NCBI GenBank assembly: GCA_023421675.1
Contig: JAEZTC010000013.1
Span: 558,001-622,000 of the forward strand
DNA length: 64,000 nt
Direction of reading: 5' to 3'
Source of the DNA: Bacillota bacterium
Lineage (GTDB): Bacteria > Bacillota > Clostridia > Acetivibrionales > JANLFN01
Shown: positions 44,078-52,789 of the stretch, in pieces
Numbering within the stretch: the first letter of the stretch is position 1
Layout of the letters: the number at the start of each line of letters is the position of its first letter
Notes under the pieces: model-generated
What the model saw: the letters and a program-made list of their open reading frames with translations, nothing else
Databases searched by the model: none
What the model was told of the DNA's origin: nothing
Made by a program: the position numbers and the translations under genes

Positions 44078-45583
44078 ATGGCGTATTTAATGGGGATTGA
44101 TCTGGGTACATCCAGTTTAAAAGTCATTATTATTGATTATTCTGGTAATATGAAAGCGCTTAGTTCAAGAAACTATAATTTTGACTCACCATGTAATGGA
44201 TATGCAGAACAAAAACCCGACGTATGGTGGAATGCATGCTGTCAAAGTATAAAGGAAGCACTTTATAAGGCTGGATTGACTGCGTCAGAGATTAAAGGTA
44301 TTAGTTTTTCAGGACAAATGCATGGTCTTGTGCTCCTTGATAAGGATAAAAATGTACTTCGTCCTGCTATTCTCCATTGTGATTCACGATCAGAAAAACA
44401 GGTAACGGAAATAAATGAGATTTTTGGGCATGAGTTAGTGGAAAAGCTGATTATGAATCCTGTATATACCGGGTTCTTACTACCTTCACTTTTATGGGTA
44501 TGTGAGAATGAGCCTGATATTTATAAAAAAGCATGTTATGTATGTCTTCCAAAGGATTATCTGAGACTGAAACTCACTGGAGAAGTTGCTTCTGATTACT
44601 CAGATGCATCTGCTACTCTTGCTTTCGATATAAAAAACAATTGCTGGTCAAAAGAGGTACTGGATAAGGTAAATATACCAATAGACTTATTTCCAAAGTG
44701 TTATGATACCGTATCACCTGTCGGAAGTGTTACCGAAAGTGCGGCGAAAGAAACCGGGCTGAAGATTGGAACAGTAGTGGTATGCGGCGGTGGAGACCAG
44801 GTTATGCAGGGTATTGGCAATGGTGCAACATCAAAGGATATTGCAACAGTTAATATAGGTACAAGCGGTCAAGTTTGTTTTCAAAGTGATATCCCGATTT
44901 CTAACCCTAAGCTCAATACCAATTCATTCTGCGGGTATAAAAAAGGCAGATGGATTACAATGGGTGCCATAATGAGTGCGGGACTGTCACTCAAAATGTA
45001 CAAAAGCTTATTTGATAATTTTGACTATACAGAAATGGACGAAAAAGTGAAATTTGTGAAGCCTGGAAGCGGCGGGTTGATTTTTCTTCCTTATTTAAAT
45101 GGAGAGAGAACCCCGCATGTTAATCCGAATATAAGCGGTATGCTTATGGGTCTCAATATTCGGACCGATTCACCTGAAATAACCAGAGCAATTATGGAGG
45201 GTGTTTCATATTCGTTAATGCAGTGTATAGAAGTTTGTGGTGAGCTTGGACTTTCACCAAAGTATTTAGTTGCTTCCGGGGGAGGAGCCAGGAGTGCTCC
45301 TTGGTTGCAGATCCAGGCAGATGTTTATAACCTTCCCCTTCGTGTAGCAATGACAGAAGAACAGGCTGGACTTGGAGCAGCAATTGCTGCAGGTGTTGGA
45401 ACTGGTATATACAAAGACATTGAAGAAGGCTGCAAAATTGTTGTCAGATATGCTGATAACGTTATTATACCTGATGATAAAAACCATAAGATTTATCAAG
45501 AATATTACCAGTTGTATAAGGATACTTATATGGCTTGCAGCAGTGTATTGGAGAGGGTTACAAAGTTAGGCAGAAGACATTAA
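44078..45583 (+). CDS. FGGY-family carbohydrate kinase, xylulokinase-like
   Basis: The 501-residue protein opens with GIDLGTSSLKVIIID (phosphate 1, about 6-20). SFSGQMHGLVLLD (about 76) is typical of xylulokinases. HCDSRSEKQ (about 100) supplies a catalytic Asp region, and ASGGGARSAPWLQIQADV (about 400) is the adenosine part. Xylulokinases phosphorylate D-xylulose at C5; related FGGY enzymes act on ribulose, erythritol and others, so the ketose is not settled. It lies 28 bp after the ADP-kinase gene. Confidence 0.88.
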   Translation: MAYLMGIDLGTSSLKVIIIDYSGNMKALSSRNYNFDSPCNGYAEQKPDVWWNACCQSIKEALYKAGLTASEIKGISFSGQMHGLVLLDKDKNVLRPAILHCDSRSEKQVTEINEIFGHELVEKLIMNPVYTGFLLPSLLWVCENEPDIYKKACYVCLPKDYLRLKLTGEVASDYSDASATLAFDIKNNCWSKEVLDKVNIPIDLFPKCYDTVSPVGSVTESAAKETGLKIGTVVVCGGGDQVMQGIGNGATSKDIATVNIGTSGQVCFQSDIPISNPKLNTNSFCGYKKGRWITMGAIMSAGLSLKMYKSLFDNFDYTEMDEKVKFVKPGSGGLIFLPYLNGERTPHVNPNISGMLMGLNIRTDSPEITRAIMEGVSYSLMQCIEVCGELGLSPKYLVASGGGARSAPWLQIQADVYNLPLRVAMTEEQAGLGAAIAAGVGTGIYKDIEEGCKIVVRYADNVIIPDDKNHKIYQEYYQLYKDTYMACSSVLERVTKLGRRH

Positions 45584-45610
45584 TATTTAATAGATGCAGA
45601 GGTGAGGTAT

Positions 45611-47134
45611 TTGGAAAACATTAATGGCAATGTAAATGATTATCTTTTTGAGTGCAGCGGTATATCAAAAGCTTTTGGTGGAACTCAGGCTCTGAAGGAT
45701 GTCCAATTGCACATTAAGAAAGGTGAGGTACATGCACTGCTTGGTGAAAACGGTGCAGGTAAATCAACTCTTATGAAGGTTATAATCGGACTTCATAAGT
45801 TGGATGAAGGAGAAATGAAGTTCGAGGGTAAGCCCTATGTAGTATCCGGCCCTGCTGATGCAATAAAGCAAGGTATATCTATGATTCATCAGGAGCTTAA
45901 CCCTGAGCCACATCTTTCAATTGCAGAAAGTATTTTCTTAAAAAGGGAAGATGTTAAGAAAATACCTGTTCTTAATAAAAAGAAAACAAATCAAAGAGCA
46001 GCAGAAATACTTGAGAAATTTAATTTCAAAGCAAGCCCAAAAACCCTGATGGAAGAACTTACTCTCGCACAGGTGCAGATGATAGAAATAATTAAGGCTG
46101 TTTCAACAGATGCACGTTTGATAATAATGGACGAGCCTACATCATCACTTGACAGTAATGAAACAGAACATTTATTTCAAACAATAAGGGATTTGAAGGA
46201 AAAAGGTGTATCAATAATTTATATTTCTCACCGTATGGAAGAAATATTCGAGATATGTGATTCGGTATCGGTTTTCCGTGACGGAAAGTATATTTCCACA
46301 AGAGACCTGAAGGGCGTTACAAAACAAGAACTGATAGCAATGATGGTTGGTAGGAATGTTGAAAATATTTTCCCGAAGGTTGACTGCAAAATCGGTAAAA
46401 CAGTGCTTAAGGTTGAAAACCTTTGCGGAAAAGGGTTTAAGGATATCAGCTTTGAAGTGCATGAGGGTGAGATCCTTGGACTTTCCGGCTTGGTTGGTTC
46501 GGGGAGAAGTGAAACTATGAGGGCTATATTCGGACTTGATCCTCTTACAAGCGGAAAGATTTATCTTGAAGGCAAGGAAGTAAAGATTAAAGATCCGAAG
46601 AATGCAATTAAAAAAGGTATATGTATGGTAAATGAAGACAGAAAGGGCTATGGTCTTTGTATAAACCGTTCCATAAGGGAAAATATATCGCTTCCTAACC
46701 TTCCTGCCCGTCAAAAAGGTTTACTTTTAAACCAGAAGAAGGAAAAGGCAGAAGTTAAGGAAATTGCCAAGACATTAACTGTAAAAACTGCAAGTACTGA
46801 ACTGGAAGCATATTCGTTAAGCGGCGGTAATCAGCAAAAGGTTGTTATTTCCAAATGGATCATGGCAAATCCAAAAGTTCTTATTCTGGATGAGCCTACA
46901 AGAGGTGTTGACGTAGGTGCAAAATCTGAGATACACAGCTTGATGTGCCAGTTTGCTGCCAAAGGTATGGCAATTATAATGATTTCATCTGAGCTGCCCG
47001 AAGCAATGGGAATGAGTGACCGTCTTCTGATTTTCCATGAAGGAAAATTGAATGGAGAAATTCCCCGTGAAAGTATTGTAAGCGGCGAAGCTACTCAGGA
47101 ATTTATTCTGGAAAAAGAATTTGGTGGACAATAA
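45611..47134 (+). CDS. Sugar ABC transporter ATPase, RbsA type (two ATPase domains)
   Basis: The 507-residue protein has two fused ABC domains. Domain 1 has Walker A GENGAGKST (about 44), signature LTLAQVQ and Walker B IMDEPTSSLD (about 167). Domain 2 has the degenerate GLVGSGRSE (about 295), signature LSGGNQQKV (about 402) and LILDEPTRGVD (about 427). This is the CUT2 type that serves pentoses and similar sugars. A TTG start at 45611 is used, with AGAGGTG upstream; the frame also starts at GTG 45602. Confidence 0.94.
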   Translation: MENINGNVNDYLFECSGISKAFGGTQALKDVQLHIKKGEVHALLGENGAGKSTLMKVIIGLHKLDEGEMKFEGKPYVVSGPADAIKQGISMIHQELNPEPHLSIAESIFLKREDVKKIPVLNKKKTNQRAAEILEKFNFKASPKTLMEELTLAQVQMIEIIKAVSTDARLIIMDEPTSSLDSNETEHLFQTIRDLKEKGVSIIYISHRMEEIFEICDSVSVFRDGKYISTRDLKGVTKQELIAMMVGRNVENIFPKVDCKIGKTVLKVENLCGKGFKDISFEVHEGEILGLSGLVGSGRSETMRAIFGLDPLTSGKIYLEGKEVKIKDPKNAIKKGICMVNEDRKGYGLCINRSIRENISLPNLPARQKGLLLNQKKEKAEVKEIAKTLTVKTASTELEAYSLSGGNQQKVVISKWIMANPKVLILDEPTRGVDVGAKSEIHSLMCQFAAKGMAIIMISSELPEAMGMSDRLLIFHEGKLNGEIPRESIVSGEATQEFILEKEFGGQ

Positions 47135-47149
47135 AGGAGGATTATCCAG

Positions 47150-48136
47150 ATGGAGGATTTAAGACAGAGAAAAAAGATTCTTGGAATGAATCAATATGAA
47201 TTTAACATTTTTATGAGGAAATATGGTATTGGATTTGTAATGATCGGCATGATTATACTTCTCGCTATTGTATCACCAACCTTCCGTACCACTGGAAATG
47301 TTATCAGTATTTTGCTGCAGGTTTCTATAAACGGTCTGATTGCATTAGGTATGGTATGGGCTATAACTACTGGAGGTATTGACCTTTCGGTAGGTTCAAT
47401 TCTTGCTCTGGGTAGTGTAGTTATTGGGGCGATTTTGGATGTCTCCAACGGAAATATATTACTAGCATGTTTAACAGCAATTATTGCAAGTGTAGTTTTT
47501 GGTTTTGTAAACGGTTTCCTTATAGCAAGGTATGAAATGATACCTTTTGTTGTTACGCTAGCTACTCAGCTTGTTATCCGTGGTGTCGCATATATAATAT
47601 CAGGCGGTTATTCGCAGTCACTAGCAAATGCAAACTTTAAGCAGATAGGTAATGGAAATCTGTTTGGCATTATTCCTTACCCGGTAGTAATACTGATTGT
47701 TGTTGCAGTAATAGCATATATACTGATGCATTGGACAAGATTTGGGCGTTATGTATATGCAGTTGGCGGTAATATTCATGCAGCAACAGCATCTGGTGTA
47801 AATATTTTCTGGACAAGGGTTAGTGCATATATTATCTCGGCTTTATTTACTGGTATAGCAAGTATTATCATGACAAGCCGTATAAGTGCAGCACAACCTA
47901 ACATAGGTATCGGTTATGAAACGGATGCAATCGCAGCCTGCGTTATAGGCGGAACATCTTTTTCAGGTGGTGTTGCAACCATACCTGGTACTTTTATGGG
48001 TATTATCATAATCGGTTTAATTTACAATGGTATGAACCTTGTAGGTATAAATTCCTACTGGCAGACAATCACAAAAGGTTTACTGATCATAGGTGCAATA
48101 GCTCTTGATATGGCAATGAACAAGAGAAAGAAATAA
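47150..48136 (+). CDS. Sugar ABC transporter permease, RbsC type
   Basis: The 328-residue protein has eight to ten membrane helices and the CUT2 permease marks GGIDLSVGSILALG (about 74), GFVNGFLIARYEMIPFVVTLAT (in part, about 123) and GGTSFSGGVATIPGTFMG (about 265). It follows RbsA by 15 bp with AAAGGAGG upstream, and forms the membrane channel. Confidence 0.94.
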   Translation: MEDLRQRKKILGMNQYEFNIFMRKYGIGFVMIGMIILLAIVSPTFRTTGNVISILLQVSINGLIALGMVWAITTGGIDLSVGSILALGSVVIGAILDVSNGNILLACLTAIIASVVFGFVNGFLIARYEMIPFVVTLATQLVIRGVAYIISGGYSQSLANANFKQIGNGNLFGIIPYPVVILIVVAVIAYILMHWTRFGRYVYAVGGNIHAATASGVNIFWTRVSAYIISALFTGIASIIMTSRISAAQPNIGIGYETDAIAACVIGGTSFSGGVATIPGTFMGIIIIGLIYNGMNLVGINSYWQTITKGLLIIGAIALDMAMNKRKK

Positions 48137-48219
48137 TTGTTTTAAATGTTGTACCATTTCACCGAACTTAGTCTGGGAAACAGATTAAGATATAAAAAAT
48201 TACAGGGAGGAAAAGAGTA

Positions 48220-49227
48220 ATGAGAAATTTTAAAAGGCTCGTAGCACTGGTAGTAGCAATTGCAAGTTTAACGTTTGTTTTTGCCGGATGCGGAAGTTCA
48301 TCATCGTCAACAGCGGACTCAAGCAGTGCAGCAAGCACAAATGCAACAGCAAAAGGTAACTTCAAGATTGCATTTATAGCAAAGAATACTGTTGATGCCT
48401 TCCACGCAAAGATCAATGCAGCAGCAAAGACATCTTTGGATGGTCTAGTAAAAGACGGTACAATAGCTGAGTGGAAAATGTATGATGGCCAGACTGACCC
48501 TGTTACTCAGGTTAACTTAGCTAATGATGCTATAAACTGGGGCGCGAACTTAATAGTTATATTACCTGCTGAAGCAGCAGGCAGTGCACCTGTTCTTGAA
48601 AAAGCAAAAGAAAAGAATATTCCTGTTATAGTTGTTAACTCAAAGACAGATAACACTGACCAACTCGCAGCAGCCTACATTGGATCAAATGATGTACAGG
48701 CTGGTGAAATGATGGCTAAATTCATCCAGGAAAAGATTCCTAATGGTGGTGGATATGGTCACATCCAGGGTATAATCGGTAACTCAGCTCAGATTGAACG
48801 TGGTAAAGGTTTACACAATATACTTGATAATGATCCTAAGTGGAAGTTATTACCTGGCGCAGAGCAGACTGGTGAATGGCAGGCAGAAAAAGCTGTTAAG
48901 TTCGCTGAAGACTGGGTTGCTAAGAACGGTACAAAACTTAACGCTATAATCTGTGATAACGATGATATGTCATCAGCTGTTCAGACTGCTATGAACGCTA
49001 AGAACAGAAAAGACATAATTGCAATTGGTGTTGACGGAAACAAAGGACCTCTTACAATGGTTAAGAACGGTGAGCTGCAGGCAACAATCTATCAGGATGG
49101 TGCAGCACAGGTTTCAAAGGGTATAGAATTAGGAATAAAAATTCTTAAGGGTGAACAGGTAGAAAAAACAACAATGATCGACTTCGTTCTTGTAACTAAG
49201 GACAACGTTGACAAATACCTTCAATAA
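48220..49227 (+). CDS. Sugar-binding lipoprotein, RbsB type
   Basis: The 335-residue protein has a lipoprotein signal (FAGC, Cys about 24) and a Ser/Thr/Ala linker, then a type 1 periplasmic-binding fold (Peripla_BP_4): FKIAFIAKNTVDAFH (about 46), a hinge with VILPAEAAGSAPVLEKAK (about 108) and ICDNDDMSSAVQ (about 243). It should capture the sugar for the ABC importer. The bound sugar decides what this cluster eats and cannot be read from sequence. Confidence 0.93.
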   Translation: MRNFKRLVALVVAIASLTFVFAGCGSSSSSTADSSSAASTNATAKGNFKIAFIAKNTVDAFHAKINAAAKTSLDGLVKDGTIAEWKMYDGQTDPVTQVNLANDAINWGANLIVILPAEAAGSAPVLEKAKEKNIPVIVVNSKTDNTDQLAAAYIGSNDVQAGEMMAKFIQEKIPNGGGYGHIQGIIGNSAQIERGKGLHNILDNDPKWKLLPGAEQTGEWQAEKAVKFAEDWVAKNGTKLNAIICDNDDMSSAVQTAMNAKNRKDIIAIGVDGNKGPLTMVKNGELQATIYQDGAAQVSKGIELGIKILKGEQVEKTTMIDFVLVTKDNVDKYLQ

Positions 49228-49256
49228 TAATTAGTTGACTTTATTAAGAGTTAGCT

Positions 49257-49316
49257 ATTATGTAAACAAATATTAATTTATTAGTAGGGGATTATGGGGA
49301 AACCTGCAATCCCCTA
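49257..49316 (+). promoter_or_regulatory. Repeated operator-like 16-mer followed by a terminator hairpin
   Basis: ATTATGTAAACAAATA (49257-49272) is identical to 41773-41788. It is followed by TAGGGGATT (49285-49293) pairing with AATCCCCTA (49308-49316) and TTATAAATTT, a moderate terminator. It sits between the transporter genes and the rpiB-like gene, so it may tune expression of the downstream half. Confidence 0.55.
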
Positions 49317-49396
49317 TTATAAATTTAGGGCATTTACAAGTAGCTATAGTTGCAGCAAGCATTGCACTTTAATCATAATATCTGGGGGATAAAAAT

Positions 49397-49855
49397 ATGA
49401 AGGAAATTGTTATAGGCTGTGATAATGCAGCGGTAGAACTTAAAAATGAAGTAAAGAGAGTTCTTGATGAACTCAATATTAAATACGAAGATGTTGGTGT
49501 TAACAGCAGTGATGACAGTGAATTATATCCAAATGTTGCCCGTAAGGTGGCAGAAAAGATAATTGAAAGTAATTATGACAAAAACGGAATTCTTTTATGC
49601 GGTACCGGCATTGGAATGGCTATTGCTGCAAATAAATTCCCGGGCATTTATGCAGCAGTCTGTCATGATGTATACTCTGCAGAAAGAGCAAAGCTCAGCA
49701 ACGACGCAAACATAATGACTATGGGTGCTCGAGTTATTGGACCAGAACTTGCAAAATCACTTGTAAAGACATGGCTTAATCTTGAGTTTGTTCCTGGAAG
49801 ATCAAGCGACAAAATAGAAAAAATAAAGGAATTTGAAACCGTTAATTTTAAATGA
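49397..49855 (+). CDS. RpiB/LacAB-family isomerase, probable D-erythrulose-4-phosphate isomerase (DerI/EryI-like)
   Basis: The 152-residue protein has the RpiB fold: Cys in LLCGTGIGMAIAANK (catalytic Cys and GTG anion hole, about 68) and HDVYSAERAKLSNDAN (about 91). Ribose-5-phosphate isomerases normally begin with GSDHAG; here it is GCDNAAV, so the usual His is Asn. AERA-x-LSN-x-A is also as I remember it from Brucella EryI. With dhaKL and a LerI-like gene next, isomerising D-erythrulose-4-P to D-erythrose-4-P is the best reading. Ribose-5-phosphate isomerase remains possible. Confidence 0.75.
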   Translation: MKEIVIGCDNAAVELKNEVKRVLDELNIKYEDVGVNSSDDSELYPNVARKVAEKIIESNYDKNGILLCGTGIGMAIAANKFPGIYAAVCHDVYSAERAKLSNDANIMTMGARVIGPELAKSLVKTWLNLEFVPGRSSDKIEKIKEFETVNFK

Positions 49856-49913
49856 TATCCTTTCTGATTATTTCATGATGAAAATATTAATTTTTATATA
49901 AATTTATTAAATA

Positions 49914-49954
49914 CGTACAAAGCTGCAGGAATTGTGTTCCCGCAGCTTTGTACG
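49914..49954 (+). other. Perfect 13-bp hairpin between rpiB-like gene and dhaK
   Basis: CGTACAAAGCTGC (49914-49926) pairs perfectly with GCAGCTTTGTACG (49942-49954), with GG/CC near the loop. No T-run follows on either strand, so it is more likely an mRNA-processing or stability hairpin than a terminator. The dhaK ribosome site is 75 bp downstream. Confidence 0.7.
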
Positions 49955-50043
49955 GGAAATTTAATTGGGAGAATTATCTTGGTACATATAATTTTGGCAC
50001 TGTACAAACAATAAATCTAATATTGTTTTGGAGGAGGTTTAAA

Positions 50044-51048
50044 ATGAAAAAAATCTTAAATGACCCAAATCAGGTTGTAGACGAGTTGATAGAAGGTTAC
50101 TTGCAAGCATATCCGCGCTACTATGAAAGAGTACCTGGTGTAAAAGGCTTAACAGTTAAAAATAAAAAGGATAAGGTCGCTATTTTAACTGGAGGAGGAA
50201 GCGGGCATGAACCTCTTTTTATTGGACTTGTAGGCGAAGGTATTGCAGATGGCGTTGCTATAGGCAATGTATTTGCAGCTCCTACCCCCGACACTGTCTA
50301 TGAGGTAACAAAAGCAATTGATGCAGGCAAGGGTGTATTATATATCTATGGAAACTATGCAGGTGATGTTCTTAATTTTGATATGGGAGCAGAACTGGCA
50401 GATATGGAAGACATCAAAACGAGAACTGTAAGGGTCTGGGATGATGTCGCATCAGCTCCTTTAGAAAGAATTGAGGATAGAAGAGGAATTGCGGGCGATG
50501 TTTTTGTTATAAAGATTGCAGGCGCTGCATCTGAAGCAGGATTAAACCTCGATGAAGTTACACGTGTAACCGAAAAGGCAAGAGATAATACAAGGTCAAT
50601 TGGTGTTGCCTTATCACCTGGATCTATTCCTGCATCAGGAAAGCCGACCTTTATGCTTCCCGAAGATGAAATAGAATTTGGAATGGGCTTACATGGTGAG
50701 CCGGGTGTAAAACGTACAAAAATGGTTAAGGCGGATGAATTGACTGATACCATGCTGGAGAATATCTTTAAGGATTTTGAATATAAAAAGGGTGACGAGG
50801 TAGTAGTTCTCGTTAATGGGCTTGGTTCAACGACCATGATGGAAATGTTTATTGTAAGCCGCAGAGTTGCACAGGTTCTTGAACAGAAAGGTCTTTCGAT
50901 TTATGATACGGATGTGAACAGTTATTGTACTTGCCAGGAAATGGCCGGAGTATCCATTACAATTATGAAATTGGATGATGAACTTAAGAAGTATTATAAT
51001 TATCCTGCATTTTCACCTTACTATTTAAAGAAGAGACTGGAGGATTAG
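50044..51048 (+). CDS. dhaK: DhaK-type kinase subunit (dihydroxyacetone or L-erythrulose kinase)
   Basis: The 334-residue protein is a full DhaK subunit: GGGSGHEPLFIGLVG (about 50), GNVFAAPTPD (about 75), NYAGDVLNFDMG (about 105) and the His that binds the ketose covalently in MGLHGEPGV (about 217). DhaK binds dihydroxyacetone; close relatives act on L-erythrulose. GGAGGAGG precedes ATG 50044; the frame extends to 49948. DhaL follows by 1 bp. No DhaM is present, so phosphate would come from ATP on DhaL, not from the PTS. Confidence 0.9.
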   Translation: MKKILNDPNQVVDELIEGYLQAYPRYYERVPGVKGLTVKNKKDKVAILTGGGSGHEPLFIGLVGEGIADGVAIGNVFAAPTPDTVYEVTKAIDAGKGVLYIYGNYAGDVLNFDMGAELADMEDIKTRTVRVWDDVASAPLERIEDRRGIAGDVFVIKIAGAASEAGLNLDEVTRVTEKARDNTRSIGVALSPGSIPASGKPTFMLPEDEIEFGMGLHGEPGVKRTKMVKADELTDTMLENIFKDFEYKKGDEVVVLVNGLGSTTMMEMFIVSRRVAQVLEQKGLSIYDTDVNSYCTCQEMAGVSITIMKLDDELKKYYNYPAFSPYYLKKRLED

Positions 51049-51049
51049 A

Positions 51050-51700
51050 ATGAGTAAAATATTAAATCCATTACAAACACGTGACATGTTTATATATATA
51101 TCTGACAAGATTGTTGAGAGTAAACCATACCTTACTGAGGTTGACAGTAAAATAGGCGATGGGGACCATGGTATAGGAATGTCAATAGGACTTGAAAAGG
51201 CAAAGGAAGCACTTGAAAAAATCAACCCATCAACAATTAATGAAATATTCAGCACAACCGGAATGTCCATGATAAAGTCAATGGGCGGTGCATCTGGTGT
51301 AATCTTCGGAACTATGTTTTTTGGTGGTGTAAAGGGAATGGAGCCCAAAAATGAACTAGACACCAATTTGCTTGCACAAATATTTGAAAAATCACTTGCT
51401 TCAATTAAAGAAAGAGGAAAAGCTCAGGTAGGAGATAAGACAATGATTGATGCATTTGAACCTGCCGTATTGTCTTTAAAGAAAAGTGCCAACGAATCGT
51501 CAGATATTGATAAAAGTATTGCTGATGCAGAAGAGGCTGCCCGTCTGGGTATGGAAAATACAAAAAACTATATTGCGAAGTTCGGACGTGCAAAATCTCT
51601 TGGAGAGCGCGCTATAGGATTTCAGGATGCAGGTGCAACATCTGTATGGATAATATTCAGATCCATGAAGGAATGGATAGCTCAGAATGGAAAGGTATAA
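51050..51700 (+). CDS. dhaL: DhaL-type kinase subunit
   Basis: The 216-residue protein is the nucleotide-binding partner of DhaK. The metal-binding Asp residues are in VDSKIGDGDHGIGM (about 26-39); GGASGVIFGTMFFGG (about 80) and ALVGDKTMIDAFEPA-type sequence QVGDKTMIDAFEPA (about 125) are clear. It nearly abuts dhaK and is followed in 5 bp by the TIM-like gene. The absence of DhaM favours ATP-dependent kinase activity, possibly on L-erythrulose. Confidence 0.92.
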   Translation: MSKILNPLQTRDMFIYISDKIVESKPYLTEVDSKIGDGDHGIGMSIGLEKAKEALEKINPSTINEIFSTTGMSMIKSMGGASGVIFGTMFFGGVKGMEPKNELDTNLLAQIFEKSLASIKERGKAQVGDKTMIDAFEPAVLSLKKSANESSDIDKSIADAEEAARLGMENTKNYIAKFGRAKSLGERAIGFQDAGATSVWIIFRSMKEWIAQNGKV

Positions 51701-51705
51701 TAATT

Positions 51706-52476
51706 ATGGATACAATATATTTGGGCACAAACTGGAAAATGCATAAAACTCTAAATGAGGGTATTAGATATACTAATGAACTTCTGGAAGCAACAAAAAG
51801 TGTAAATAAAAAAATACAATTTTTTATAATACCGCCGTATACATCTCTATGGCCCATAAAGGATGCTTTAAAGGGTTCGAGGATAATGCTGGGTGCACAA
51901 AATTCTCATTGGGAAAGACAGGGACCTTACACCGGAGAAATATCACCGGAAATGCTTGCTGAAATAGGTATTGATATTATTGAACTTGGACATTCCGAAA
52001 GACGCCAGTATTATAATGAAAACGATTATGATATTAATAAAAAGGCTCATTCGGCTATTAAGTATGGGATTAAGCCGTTAATATGTGTTGGAGAAAATCT
52101 TCAACAGAAGAATTTCGGAATAGCAGTTCAAACAATAGAAGCTCAGGTTAAGGTATGTATGTTCAATATGGAAAAAGAGGATGCAGCAAAAGCATTTATC
52201 GCTTATGAGCCTGTTTGGGCCATCGGTGAAAAAGGGATTCCGGCAGATCCCGAGCATGTAGCGTTAATTCACAAGACTATCAGAACTGTACTTGTAGAAA
52301 AATATAATGAAACAGGTAAAAACATTCCAATATTATATGGCGGTAGTGTAAATGAAAATAACAGTATGGGTTATTTGAAATTACCGGATGTTGATGGACT
52401 GTTTATTGGCAGAGCTGCATGGAATATGGAAAGCTTCAAAAAAATAATCTCAGACGTTGATGCATTGTTTAAATAA
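51706..52476 (+). CDS. TIM-family isomerase, probable L-erythrulose-1-phosphate isomerase (LerI/EryH-like)
   Basis: The 256-residue protein keeps the TIM catalytic Lys (GTNWKM, about 10), His (LGHSERR, about 98) and Glu (AYEPVWAIG, about 167). Two parts differ from glycolytic TIM: the mobile loop is AIGEKGIPA where TIM has AIGTGKxA, and the last phosphate loop is GLFIGRAAWN where TIM has GxLVGGASL. Both variants, and the length of 256, are as I remember Brucella EryH. The neighbours dhaKL and rpiB-like complete the tetrulose route. The frame extends to 51646, but 51706 fits the fold. A glycolytic TIM role is less likely. Confidence 0.78.
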   Translation: MDTIYLGTNWKMHKTLNEGIRYTNELLEATKSVNKKIQFFIIPPYTSLWPIKDALKGSRIMLGAQNSHWERQGPYTGEISPEMLAEIGIDIIELGHSERRQYYNENDYDINKKAHSAIKYGIKPLICVGENLQQKNFGIAVQTIEAQVKVCMFNMEKEDAAKAFIAYEPVWAIGEKGIPADPEHVALIHKTIRTVLVEKYNETGKNIPILYGGSVNENNSMGYLKLPDVDGLFIGRAAWNMESFKKIISDVDALFK

Positions 52477-52789
52477 TGTTAAAAACGAAAATTAGATTAT
52501 TATACAATTAATGATATAATATTGATGATTATTAATTATGAAGAAATCGCATGGGATTTTACCGAGATAGCTGCTTGTCGCTAAATGACGGTACTTTCTA
52601 AACTCATATTAAGAAGATATAAAAACTATTAATTTGTTGTCTATTACCTGTAAATATGCTACAGGCCACTTATACAAGTGATTTTTACAAAAAGATAAAA
52701 ATTTTTAATGCAATTTTTAAATAAAAAGGTTATAATGTTTGTGGTTAAAGGTATTAAATTTTATTTGAGTTTATAAGGGGAAATTAAAA
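52477..52789 (+). other. Gap upstream of transketolase
   Basis: No gene is seen. It holds a nested stem with TACCG (52560) and CGGTA (52589) around TAGC/GCTA, a small hairpin CACTT/AAGTG near 52668, and a TATAAT at 52731-52736 without a good -35 box. There is no T-rich terminator, so transketolase may share the operon transcript or have its own promoter. Confidence 0.45.

Noticed and set aside
50044..51700. PTS-dependent dihydroxyacetone kinase
   Set aside because: No DhaM-like phosphotransfer subunit lies in the operon; an ATP-dependent kinase is more likely.
51706..52476. Ordinary glycolytic triose-phosphate isomerase
   Set aside because: The mobile loop and final phosphate loop differ from the TIM consensus and match EryH-type proteins; the operon context also disagrees.
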